From assembly GCF_017614965.1 (NCBI RefSeq), contig NZ_WVUG01000032.1, positions 1 to 47,070 on the forward strand: DNA of 47,070 nt. The letters are read 5' to 3'. Both the position numbers and the translations under genes were made by a program. Numbering within the stretch: the first letter of the stretch is position 1; every line of letters begins with the position of its first letter. Origin of the DNA: Streptomyces griseorubiginosus (GTDB lineage Bacteria; Actinomycetota; Actinomycetes; Streptomycetales; Streptomycetaceae). The notes under the pieces were generated by a model. It saw only the letters and a program-made list of their open reading frames with translations. It searched no databases and was not told the DNA's origin. Positions 31,000 to 39,198 of this stretch are shown here, piece by piece.

Positions 31000-32201
31000 T
31001 GTCTCAGGTTCGCGAAAAAGTTCACAGCCGAGGTGCAGGGACCACCGCGGATCCCGAGCTGGTGGCTCGGGCCTCGAACCTGGTTCCGCTGATCCGTGAA
31101 CACGCCGAAGAATCGTCAAAGCAACGGCGGATCGTTCCCGAAGTGGTCGATGCGATTCAAGTCGCGGGGTTGTTCGGACTGCTGGTGCCCGAGCGTTTGG
31201 GCGGACTCGAATCGAACATGACCACGCTCCTGGAGTGCGTCGCTGAGATCGCCCGCGGAGACGGTTCCACTGGGTGGGCCTATGCGATCGCGACTGCCGC
31301 CAGTTGGAGTTTCACGACTTTCTCTGACATGGCTCAGCAAGAAGTCTTCACGGACACACCCGTAAGGGGATGTGGCGTCCTCGGGCCTGCGACCAAGGCC
31401 GAGCGGGTCGAAGGCGGTTACGTGGTCAGCGGTCGCTGGCCTTACGCATCGTCTTCCTTCGCGGCAAGCTGGGGTCAGTTCGGGCTCATGCTCGAAGACG
31501 GTGATTCAGTAACTCTCGGCCAGGCGCTCGTGCCGTCCTCCGCATGGCGGATCGAACCGACGTGGATCGTCGCCGGCATGGAGGGTACGGGCAGCGACAC
31601 TGTCGTGGTAGAGGACTATTTCGTTCCGGACCACCGGATCCAAAGCCTGCGGGACATGAATGACGGGAATTTCGCCACGTCGCATCGGGCGGACGAACAG
31701 AACTCCCGAATCCTCTGGGGTGCGGGCGCCTCGCTGCCACTCGCGTGCGCACACCTCGGCCTTGCCCGGCACGCGCTGGAGGTCACGCTCGAGCGACTGC
31801 CGAACAAGACCGTCCCGTACTCCATCCACGGCCAGGCCAAGAACTCTCCGGTACACCAGCTCGCGGTGGCGGAAGCGGCTTGCCGTTTCGACCAGGCCGA
31901 GTTGCTTTTGCGGCGAGCGGCCACGTCGACCGACCAGTCGGCCGCCGACGGCATCACGCCGACCGCCCTCGAGCGACAGCGCACCTGGGTCGACATGGCA
32001 GTGGCCGCCCAACTGGTCAGGGAGGGGTTGGACGAACTGATGACCGCCAACGGGTCATCGGCGTTCGCCCAGTCCAACGTGCTCAATCGCATCTGGCGCG
32101 ACTCCGCCGTCGGCTCCCGCCACATCATCATGACGCCCGGAGGACAGAAGGCGGCTTACGGCGCCTTGCTGCTGGGCGCCGACCTTCCGCAGCCTTTCTG
32201 A
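30999..32201 (+). CDS. FADH2-dependent monooxygenase, acyl-CoA dehydrogenase fold (HsaA-like)
   Basis: 400 residues, a clear paralogue in type of the oxygenase at 4583-5806. N-domain VPEVVDAIQVAGLFGLLVPERLGGLESNMTTLLECVAEIARGDGSTGWAYAI; central domain GGYVVSGRWPYASSSF and WIVAGMEGTGSDTVVVEDYFVP; C-terminal SSAFAQSNVLNRIWRDSAVGSRH. This group hydroxylates phenols using reduced flavin from a separate reductase, here probably the protein at 26788. GGAGG lies six nucleotides upstream of the ATG at 30999. Its product would be the catechol cleaved by the extradiol enzyme at 37066. The substrate is unknown. Confidence 0.85.
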   Translation: MSQVREKVHSRGAGTTADPELVARASNLVPLIREHAEESSKQRRIVPEVVDAIQVAGLFGLLVPERLGGLESNMTTLLECVAEIARGDGSTGWAYAIATAASWSFTTFSDMAQQEVFTDTPVRGCGVLGPATKAERVEGGYVVSGRWPYASSSFAASWGQFGLMLEDGDSVTLGQALVPSSAWRIEPTWIVAGMEGTGSDTVVVEDYFVPDHRIQSLRDMNDGNFATSHRADEQNSRILWGAGASLPLACAHLGLARHALEVTLERLPNKTVPYSIHGQAKNSPVHQLAVAEAACRFDQAELLLRRAATSTDQSAADGITPTALERQRTWVDMAVAAQLVREGLDELMTANGSSAFAQSNVLNRIWRDSAVGSRHIIMTPGGQKAAYGALLLGADLPQPF

Positions 32202-32239
32202 CCCTGATGCATGCGGGGTGGTGACGCTCGCCGAGCAGG

Positions 32240-32760
32240 CCGACCACCGCGAAACGATGGGCCGACCGCTACCAGTTGCTGGGATGAGCCGATACGGTAC
32301 GACCGCTCCAGCCGCCTCGCCTCCACCGCTCACCGCATTCTGCGGGATCACCGCTTGCCTCCGCCGGCAAGCCTGGACCGGGTCACCGGCCGACCGGTCC
32401 GCCGTTACGAGCGCACACGCCCCGGCGAGCTGGTCCACATCGCCGTCAAGAAGCTCGGCCGCATCCCCGACGGCGGCGGGCACAAGGCACTCGGCCGGGC
32501 CGCCGGCCGCGCCAACCAGGCCCGCGCGAGCCATGGTTACCTCTACCCGCATACCGCCATCGACGACCCCTCCCGCCTTGCCCACACCCAGCATCTCACC
32601 GACGAAACGGCCCCGGCATGCGCTGCCTTCCCGGGGCCCGGGCCACCGCCCACGGGATCGGGACCACGACCGTGGCGGACGCGAGCTGGTGCAAGAACCC
32701 GCACGCAAAGGCCCGACGACGGCCACCAGCCGGCCCGCGGTCGGCTGCGTGGTCTCGTGG
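32240..32760 (+). mobile_element. Remnant of an IS481-type transposase
   Basis: Fragments in shifting frames match an IS481 transposase in order: TTAKRWADRYQLLG (from about 32245), then DRSSR, then STAHRILRDHRL, LDRVTGRPVRRYERTRPGEL, VHIAVKKLGRIPDGGGHKAL-GRAAGR, and HGYLYPHTAIDDPSRLA up to about 32580, where the D of AIDD is a catalytic acidic residue. The later part is further frameshifted and recognisable only at DNA level to roughly 32760. No intact frame, and I could not find terminal inverted repeats. It marks past insertion activity between the monooxygenase and the minus-strand genes. Confidence 0.75.
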
Positions 32761-32937
32761 TGGACCCCGGCCGCTCCCCCGCGCTTGTTCTGTCTCAACC
32801 GCAGCACACAGTCAGGGGTGAGTGGCGGATGGCTCTCCCTCGCGGAGCCGACCCGTGTCGTGACACGTGACCAGGCATGCGGACCGTGGGTCGAAGACAA
32901 TGCGGCTGCGCCACACCGACGGAATGGAACCGCTTCC

Positions 32938-33723
32938 TCAGACCGACGCCGCCTTGCCTTCACCCGTGCCGCCGCGGGACACGAAGGACCGGACATGCAC
33001 CTCGGCCTCGGCTCCCCTCATCGCCTCGGCGATCACACGGGCCTCCTCACGGCCGGTCTGCTCTCGGGTCAACTGCCAAGACCGCAGGAGCCGCTTGGTC
33101 TGACCCAGGGCATGTGCGGGACCCGCCGCGAACCGCTCTGCGAGCTGCACCGCCCTCGCGTCCACCATCGCCTCGTCCGCCGTCTCGGTGATCAACCCCC
33201 ACTCCCTGGCCTCCGCCGCGGAGAGCACTCGGCCGGTCAGAGCCAGTTCAAGTGCACGTTGCTGCCCTATCGCCCGGGGCAGGAGGTACGACACGCCGCA
33301 GTCGGGCGTCAACCCCACGTCGGCGTACGCCATGAGGAACCTCGTGGAGCGGGCAGACACGACCACGTCACAGCTCAGCATCAGTGCCAGGCCCGCACCA
33401 GCCACGGCCCCCCGGACCGCGGCGACCACAGGTTTCGACAGCCCCGCCAGCCTTTGGAAGACGTCGTCGAGCGTGGTGGCGAGCTCGTGGACGTACGCTG
33501 CCCGGTCAGGCACGGAGGCCATCGCCGCAACGTCTCCGCCGGCGCAGAAACGCCTTCCCTCGCCGAGCATGACGACCGCTCGCACATCGGACGCGTTCGC
33601 CCTGTCGACGGCTGCCCCGAGGGCGTGCGCGGTCGGCAGATCGATGGCGTTCGCTCTGGTCGGCCTGGCAAGAACGATCCGGGCCACGCCCCCCTCGCAT
33701 GCGCAGTGAACCAGGTCCGTCAT
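32938..33723 (-). CDS. Enoyl-CoA hydratase/isomerase family protein
   Basis: 261 residues of the crotonase fold. The first oxyanion-hole segment is RFCAGGDVAAM and the second is VRGAVAGAGLALMLSCD. ADVGLTPDCGVSYLLPRAIG has Asp where the common catalytic Glu144 would be GLTPxxG-adjacent, and the second catalytic Glu position is not obvious, so isomerase or hydrolase activity is possible. AAAGGGA precedes the ATG at 33723; the open frame to 33780 is not needed. It lies 400 bp downstream of the acetoacetyl-CoA synthetase on the same strand. It probably acts on a CoA ester made from ring-cleavage products. Confidence 0.85.
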   Translation of the reverse strand: MTDLVHCACEGGVARIVLARPTRANAIDLPTAHALGAAVDRANASDVRAVVMLGEGRRFCAGGDVAAMASVPDRAAYVHELATTLDDVFQRLAGLSKPVVAAVRGAVAGAGLALMLSCDVVVSARSTRFLMAYADVGLTPDCGVSYLLPRAIGQQRALELALTGRVLSAAEAREWGLITETADEAMVDARAVQLAERFAAGPAHALGQTKRLLRSWQLTREQTGREEARVIAEAMRGAEAEVHVRSFVSRGGTGEGKAASV

Positions 33724-34123
33724 GTGATGTCCCTTTCTCGGGCGCCTGGGGGGCCATCGAGAAGATGAACGCCGCGCCACCCGCTCGCCCCCTTGTCAGT
33801 TCCGGGTGCATCGCGGTTGCCGCAGTGCCCAGTGCCCAGTGCCACCGCGACACCGTCGGACACCACCGTCAGGACTTCGGCGAGGGCACCTCCGAAGTCA
33901 CGGAGGGAGGGACGTCCGATCACCGTCACCGAACCGTGAAACCTCGCACGGGCGAGCGCGTGGAGATGTCCCGAGCGCTCGCTTCGTCGCCGCGTGCTTC
34001 GCACCGCGACGGAGCGGGCACGTGTCATCCGACATCCACCCTGGCCACGCGTACGGACGACGGATTCGCAGGGCATTGCACGCACGTCGAGCCCAGCTGT
34101 CCGGGCGGCACCCCGTGCGAGGA
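33724..34123. other. 400-bp gap, nothing recognised
   Basis: Between the acetoacetyl-CoA synthetase stop and the enoyl-CoA hydratase start. A minus-strand frame reads VTVIGRPSLRDFGGALAEVL, which looks protein-like but fits no family I know. A short direct repeat TGCCCAG lies near 33827. May hold a separate promoter for the hydratase. Confidence 0.35.
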
Positions 34124-36169
34124 TCAACGCGGCTCGCCACTGTCATCAGGCATGACAACGCTCGCCGGACCGACGAACGGTGCGTGAGCACCCAGCAGGG
34201 ACTTTCGGCGCTCCCGGTAGTGCGCGAACCATGCCAGCAGGCCGGGATCGTCGACCGACCCGTGATCCGCCACGGAGTCCGGCTCAGCACCCTGCAGCAC
34301 GCGTTTGACGGGGACCTCCAGCTTCTTGCCGGTGCGCGTGTGCGGGATCCCTGACACCGAGACGATGTCGTCGGGTACGTGCAACGGTGACAGCCCGACC
34401 CGAATCGCGGATCGGATCCGATCCCGCAGCGGGTCGTCGAGCGATACACCCGAAGAGGTACGCACGAACATCGGCATCCAGTAGTCACCGTCGGGCTGCT
34501 CGGCCCCGATGACGAGTGCTTCGGCGACCTCGGGCAGGCTCTCGACCACTTGGTAGATGTCACCGCTGCCCATGCGGACGCCGTTGCGGTTGAGGGTCGC
34601 GTCCGAACGGCCGTGCACGATCACCGAACCGCGATCCGTGATCGTGATCCAGTCGCCGTGCCGCCACACGCCACGGTAGGTGCTGAAGTAGCTGTCCCGG
34701 TATCGGCGGTCGCCAGGGTCGTTCCAGAAGTGGACGGGCATCGACGGCATCGGCCGCGTGACCACGAGTTCGCCCGGCCGGTCCCGGACCGGCTTGCCGT
34801 CGTGGTCCCACGCGTCCAGCGCGACGCCCAGACAGGGCGCGGACAGTTCCCCCGGCCATACCGGCAGCGTGGGGGCGGAGCCGGCGAAAGCGCTCACGAT
34901 GTCCGTGCCTCCGCTGATGGACATCACCTGGACATCCGGACGGACATGCTCGGCCACCCAGGCGTTCGCGGCTGCCGGGAGCGGCGAGCCGGACGAGCCG
35001 ATCGCTCGCAGGACCCCCAGATCGTGGGTCCGGCCGGGGCGCAGCCGTGCCTTCGCACTGGCGGCCAGGTGCCCAGGGCTGGTGCCGAAGAAGGTGGCTC
35101 CTGTCCGGGCGGCGAGTCCCCAGAGAACGTCCGGTCCGGGATGTGTGGTGCTGCCGTCGTAGCAGACGATGGTGCATCCCGTCAGGAGCCCCGAAACCAG
35201 GTAGTTCCACACCATCCACGACGGCGTCGTGTACCACAGGAAAACCTCGCCCGGCTTCAGTCCGTTGTGAAGGGCCAGCGCCTTGCTGTGCTCGAGCAGG
35301 ATCCCGCCGTGACCGTGCACGATGCCCTTCGGCTGCCCGGTCGTGCCGGAGGAGAACAGCACCCACAGCGGATGGCTGAACTCGACCACGGCGGGGGCGA
35401 GTTGGTGGTTCCCGGAGAGCACCTGATCCCACGTGATGACGCGCCAGGAGGGCGGACGGATGCCCAGCCGGGAGATCTGCACGCTGTACCGCACGGTGGG
35501 CAGAAGGCCACGAAGCTCCTCGGCCTCGTCGTGCCGGGGATGTTCACGTCCGCCGAACCGGTACCCGTCTGCGGTCACCAGGACCACGGGTTCCAGCTGG
35601 CCGAAGCGGTTCGCCGCCGCCTGCGGCGAGTATTCCTGACCGCAACTCGCCCAGACAGCACCGATGCTCGCGGTGCCGAGAAAGGCCACGACCGTCTCGG
35701 CGATGTTGGGCAGGTAGCCCACCACGCGATCACCCGGCCGGACCCCGAAGGACCGGAGTGCCGCCGCGAAGGCCGCTACCTCGCCTCGCAGCCGGGACCA
35801 GGTGAACCGCCGCACAGGGAACGCCGCGCCGGCCTGGGGTTCTGCGACATCGATGAGGGCGATGTCGTCGGTGGCGCGGTCCCTGAAGAGACGTTCGACG
35901 TAGTTGACGGTCACGCCGGGGAACCACCGGGTGCCCGGCATCGGGTCGCTCGTGTGCACGGTGGGCCGCTGCAGACCGGAGACGATGCCGAAGTAGTCCG
36001 CGATCGCGGACCAGAAGGCGGACGGCTGAGCGACCGACCATTCCCACAGCTCCCGGTAGTCCTGTTCGACCGCTGCCGGGGCCGCGCGGTGGGCCGCACA
36101 CCAGCGTGCGAACTCAGTGATCGCCGCGTCGTGTGTGGTGGGCGTCCAACTCGGCAAGGGTGTGGTCAT
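34124..36169 (-). CDS. Acetoacetate-CoA ligase (acetoacetyl-CoA synthetase)
   Basis: 681 residues, the usual length of this ANL-family ligase. N-terminal ACAS-like cap (ELWEWSVAQPSAFWSAIADYFGI, WFPGVTVNYVERLF). AMP-binding P-loop LFSSGTTGQPKGIVHGHGGI, then GEVFLWYTTPSWMVWNYLVSGL and ISGGTDIVSAF, which are characteristic of acetoacetyl-CoA synthetases, and the C-terminal TRTGKKLEVPVKRVL with the adenylation Lys. It converts acetoacetate, ATP and CoA to acetoacetyl-CoA. Starts within the stop of the FAH-family gene (ATGA). It suggests the pathway produces acetoacetate, from BKACE or from the FAH-family cleavage. Confidence 0.9.
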   Translation of the reverse strand: MTTPLPSWTPTTHDAAITEFARWCAAHRAAPAAVEQDYRELWEWSVAQPSAFWSAIADYFGIVSGLQRPTVHTSDPMPGTRWFPGVTVNYVERLFRDRATDDIALIDVAEPQAGAAFPVRRFTWSRLRGEVAAFAAALRSFGVRPGDRVVGYLPNIAETVVAFLGTASIGAVWASCGQEYSPQAAANRFGQLEPVVLVTADGYRFGGREHPRHDEAEELRGLLPTVRYSVQISRLGIRPPSWRVITWDQVLSGNHQLAPAVVEFSHPLWVLFSSGTTGQPKGIVHGHGGILLEHSKALALHNGLKPGEVFLWYTTPSWMVWNYLVSGLLTGCTIVCYDGSTTHPGPDVLWGLAARTGATFFGTSPGHLAASAKARLRPGRTHDLGVLRAIGSSGSPLPAAANAWVAEHVRPDVQVMSISGGTDIVSAFAGSAPTLPVWPGELSAPCLGVALDAWDHDGKPVRDRPGELVVTRPMPSMPVHFWNDPGDRRYRDSYFSTYRGVWRHGDWITITDRGSVIVHGRSDATLNRNGVRMGSGDIYQVVESLPEVAEALVIGAEQPDGDYWMPMFVRTSSGVSLDDPLRDRIRSAIRVGLSPLHVPDDIVSVSGIPHTRTGKKLEVPVKRVLQGAEPDSVADHGSVDDPGLLAWFAHYRERRKSLLGAHAPFVGPASVVMPDDSGEPR

Positions 36170-37026
36170 CTCGGTTCCTGGTACCCGTTTCCGGCTACGA
36201 GGCGGTTGCGCAGTTCTCCGATGCCCTCGATGGCCGTGAGCAGGGTGGTGCCGGGTTTGAGGTAACGCTGCGGGGTCCGGGCCATGCCGACGCCGGGCGG
36301 GGTGCCGGTGAAGATGAGATCGCCGGGCAGCAGGGGACAGACCGCCGACAACCGCGCGACCAGTTGTGGTACGGAGAACACCATGTCGCTGGTTCGCCCC
36401 TTCTGCAACACCTCGTCGTCCAACGAGCAGCTCACTTCGAGATCGCCGGGATCGTCGAACTCGTCGGGGGTGACGAGGACCGGGCCCAACGGGGCGAACC
36501 CGGGATAGGACTTGCCCAGCGAGAACTGGGGAACCGGGCCGGCCAGTTGCACGGCGCGTTCGGACAGGTCCTGGCCCGCGGTCAGTCCAGCGACATAGGA
36601 CCAGGCCTCCTCTTCCGGAACTCTCTCGGCACGCCTGCCGATCACCGCCACCAGCTCGGCCTCCCAGTCCACACCCGCAGTCGGCAGGACCACCGGCTCA
36701 TACGGCCCGGTCAGAGAGGTGCGGAACTTGGTGAACACCGTCGGGGCGTCCGGCGTGTCGACTCCGGATTCCGCCGCGTGAGCGCGGTAGTTCAGCCCGA
36801 TGGCGAACACCTGTGCCGGCCGCAGCACGGGAGAACCGAGTTCTCCGGGCTCGAACTTGCGCGCCTTGGCGGCATCTGTGCCCTCCGCCCACTCGACGAA
36901 CTCGTTCCAGCGCTCGAACACCTCATCGGGATCGGCGGGGAACCGGCCGCTGCTGGCGCGCTCGACGTCGATGGCGTGATCGCCGATCAGAATGGACAGT
37001 CGGCCGGAAAGCCTGCCGATACGCAT
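36166..37026 (-). CDS. Fumarylacetoacetate hydrolase (FAH) family protein
   Basis: 286 residues, starting at the ATG at 37026 with AAAGGAG; a TTG six bases upstream is also in frame. The catalytic domain runs from about residue 70: FAIGLNYRAHAAESG, PTVFTKF, VDWEAELVAVIGR (metal-binding Glu residues), GLTAGQDLSERAVQ and LIFTGTPPGVGMARTPQRYL. The family hydrolyses or decarboxylates 2,4-diketo acids and hydrates dienoates, typical steps after aromatic ring cleavage. It lies 39 bp after the extradiol dioxygenase and is coupled to the acetoacetyl-CoA synthetase. It may cleave the ring-opened product to acetoacetate or a pyruvate-type acid. Confidence 0.88.
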   Translation of the reverse strand: MRIGRLSGRLSILIGDHAIDVERASSGRFPADPDEVFERWNEFVEWAEGTDAAKARKFEPGELGSPVLRPAQVFAIGLNYRAHAAESGVDTPDAPTVFTKFRTSLTGPYEPVVLPTAGVDWEAELVAVIGRRAERVPEEEAWSYVAGLTAGQDLSERAVQLAGPVPQFSLGKSYPGFAPLGPVLVTPDEFDDPGDLEVSCSLDDEVLQKGRTSDMVFSVPQLVARLSAVCPLLPGDLIFTGTPPGVGMARTPQRYLKPGTTLLTAIEGIGELRNRLVAGNGYQEPR

Positions 37027-37065
37027 GCTCAACGCTCCTTTGGTGGACTACGGGGACGGTTCCGC

Positions 37066-38007
37066 TCAGGCGGTGGGCGCGTGTGAACCGGTCATCAGGC
37101 CCGCGAGGTCCTCCGGAGCGAGGAACGACGGCGGCGGAGGCGGGCCCCAGTTGTAGAGACCGCGGGCTCCACCGATGTCTTCGGGCTTCCAGAGAGCGTC
37201 CTCGATGATGCAGTCGAGATCGCTGTAGTACTCGGAGAAGTTGCCCGCCGGATCCTTGAGGTACCAGAAGAAGTTCGAGCCGAGATGATGCCGGCCCAGC
37301 CCCCACACATGCCGTTCCGGGTGGTCCTGGAGCATGCTGGACGCCCCCCGGCCGACTTCGTCGACGTCGTCGACCTCCCACGCGGTGTGATGCAGGAAGT
37401 TCAGGGGCGCCTGCTGGACGAGGACGTTGTGGTGGTCCGTCGAGCAACGCATGAAGCTTGCGATGCCGGTGATGTGGTCGCTCATCTTGAAGCCGAGTCC
37501 GTCGATGAAGAACCGCGTGGTCGCCTCCCGGTCGACCGATCCGATCACCACATGACCCAGCTTCCGCGGCCGGATCCGGTCGTTGCGGTCGACGCCGGGG
37601 GCGCGCACGTTCGCCCGGTCCGCTCGGCCGGGGGCGTTCATGGGCTCCCGCACCGCGGGTTCCTGGCGCAGTTCCGGAGCAACCTCGACCAGCACCTCGA
37701 GCGCGGAGTTCGGATCGTGGACGAGGAGCGAATCGCCGTCCCGGACACTGTCGATGTCCAGTCGGCCGAGGCTGTGGGTGATGCGGTCCAGGTCGTCCGG
37801 GTCCTGCGCTCCTACGCCGATGCGGAGCAGACGCCGGGTCGAGGACTGGGCGATCGTCAACTGCTCACCTCCGTCGCGGGTGGTGAACTGCTGCTCATGG
37901 GCACCGGGACGCGATACGGGCGTGAGCCCGAACTCCGCGTAGTACTGCGCCGTCTCGGCCACGTTCGGCACGCCGATGGTGATTGAGGTCAACCGATGCA
38001 AGGACAT
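37066..38007 (-). CDS. Type I extradiol (VOC) ring-cleavage dioxygenase
   Basis: 313 residues with two VOC modules, as in BphC/HsaC. The C-terminal module has the full 2-His-1-carboxylate Fe(II) site: His152 (KLGHVVIGS), His206 or 207 (NFLHHTAWEVDD) and Glu259 (FSEYYSDLD). LGSNFFWYLKDPAGNFSEYY is the family signature. The N-terminal module (1-115) is structural. A non-conserved linker of ~30 residues joins them. It would open a catechol at the meta position. GGAGG precedes the ATG at 38007. First gene of a minus-strand operon, divergent from the GntR regulator. Confidence 0.9.
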   Translation of the reverse strand: MSLHRLTSITIGVPNVAETAQYYAEFGLTPVSRPGAHEQQFTTRDGGEQLTIAQSSTRRLLRIGVGAQDPDDLDRITHSLGRLDIDSVRDGDSLLVHDPNSALEVLVEVAPELRQEPAVREPMNAPGRADRANVRAPGVDRNDRIRPRKLGHVVIGSVDREATTRFFIDGLGFKMSDHITGIASFMRCSTDHHNVLVQQAPLNFLHHTAWEVDDVDEVGRGASSMLQDHPERHVWGLGRHHLGSNFFWYLKDPAGNFSEYYSDLDCIIEDALWKPEDIGGARGLYNWGPPPPPSFLAPEDLAGLMTGSHAPTA

Positions 38008-38078
38008 AGAAACCTCCGGACACTCACGACGTTGCTTCGTGTCACGAGTATCTAGGCCTACTACTGAGAACTCAAGGG

Positions 38079-38172
38079 ATTATCGATAAAATCGCGACCC
38101 CTCGACGATACCCTGGATCGACAGCTCCAGCGCTCCCAAAGGTGCGATACAAATGGGACTTCTCGATATTTT
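38079..38172. promoter_or_regulatory. Divergent control region with TATCGATA sites (site E)
   Basis: ATTATCGATAAA (38079-38090), holding the perfect 10-bp palindrome TTATCGATAA, and TTCTCGATATTT (38160-38171) lie between the extradiol dioxygenase start at 38007 and the GntR start at 38209. The region is AT-rich for this genome. Confidence 0.65.
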
Positions 38173-38194
38173 CTGTTTTTGTTGCTGTCAGCGG

Positions 38195-38211
38195 CTAGAC
38201 TGGTGCACGTG
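38195..38211 (+). promoter_or_regulatory. -10 box placing the GntR transcript start at the GTG
   Basis: TAGACT at 38195-38200 is eight bases before the GTG at 38209. This is the spacing of actinomycete leaderless promoters, and there is no Shine-Dalgarno. Confidence 0.5.
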
Positions 38212-38973
38212 ACTGCGAAACCCACATCCTCCAGCCGTACCGAAGAGGTGTTCGAGGAACTGCGGGCCGACCTGCTCGGCGGCCTGATGGAGCCCGGACA
38301 GCGCTTGAAGCTGACCGTACTGAGCAGCCGGTTCGGCGTCAGTCAGTCCGTGGTACGGGAGGCGCTGACTCGCCTTGCCGAGCAGGGCTTGGCCGTGTCA
38401 AGTCCACAGCGCGGGTTCAGTGTGCGACCGCTGTCCGTAGCCGATCTCTCCGACCTGACCAGGGTGCGGGTGCAGATCGAGTCGCTGGCCCTGCGCCAGT
38501 CCTTCGAGCTGGGTGACCTGGCCTGGGAGACGCAGGTACTTGCCACTCACCACACACTCCAGCGCACCCCGGTGACACGGCCCGACGGCAGCGTCCACGA
38601 CGCATGGTCCACCGCACACCGCGAGTTCCACCGCGCACTGCTGGCCGGCTGCGGAAGCCCGCACCTCGAGAACATCGCGACATCGCTCCGCGACGGTGCC
38701 GAACTGTACCGGCGGTGGTCCTGGATGCTTACCGACGACCACCTGCGCGACCTCGCCGCCGAGCACCGACTGCTCAAGGATCTCGCCCTGGACCGCGATG
38801 CGGACCGCGGGGTCGAGGCCCTCGCCGAGCACATCGAGCGGTCTACGCGCGACCTGATCGCCTACGCCACGGAACACGGGCTGGACAGTGATTCCCCCGA
38901 CCCCGTCGGCACCGGCCCGGTCGCGCGTCACGGACGTCCGCGCGAAGAACCCGGTTCACCGTCCTCCGCCTGA
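38209..38973 (+). CDS. GntR family regulator, FCD (FadR) subgroup
   Basis: 254 residues from the GTG at 38209. The GntR winged helix is TEEVFEELRADLLGGLMEPGQRLKLTVLSSRFGVSQSVVREALTRLAEQGLAVSSPQRGFSV (residues ~10-72). The FCD ligand domain follows (RVRVQIESLALRQSFELGD, HREFHRALLAGCGSPHL, HRLLKDLALDRDADRGVEALAEHIERSTRDLI), with the His residues that usually bind a metal. It is divergent from the extradiol dioxygenase operon and is the obvious candidate to bind the TATCGATA palindromes here and at 28.9 and 30.9 kb. The last ~30 residues are disordered. Confidence 0.88.
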   Translation: MTAKPTSSSRTEEVFEELRADLLGGLMEPGQRLKLTVLSSRFGVSQSVVREALTRLAEQGLAVSSPQRGFSVRPLSVADLSDLTRVRVQIESLALRQSFELGDLAWETQVLATHHTLQRTPVTRPDGSVHDAWSTAHREFHRALLAGCGSPHLENIATSLRDGAELYRRWSWMLTDDHLRDLAAEHRLLKDLALDRDADRGVEALAEHIERSTRDLIAYATEHGLDSDSPDPVGTGPVARHGRPREEPGSPSSA

Positions 38974-38997
38974 CCGTTCATCAGCTGCGCGACCTTC

Positions 38998-39021
38998 CGG
39001 CCGGGACCCAGATCCCGGCCG
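38998..39021. terminator. Hairpin after the GntR gene
   Basis: CGGCCGGGA/TCCCGGCCG, perfect 9-bp stem with a six-base loop, 24 nt after the GntR stop and in front of the convergent tetR stop at 39199. Probable terminator. Confidence 0.55.
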
Positions 39022-39198
39022 CCGCGCACATTGACACGAACCGGGCACGGAGCTTGCCGACAGGGACGCCGCAGACGAGCTGACGGAACCTCCTGCGTCG
39101 GCCGTACCTTTCCGGCGTTCTGGAGTGGGGACGTCGAGGTCTTCGATCGCGATGGCCTGCACGCCCGTGGCCATGGGCCGGTGGAGGAGGCGTTGGTG

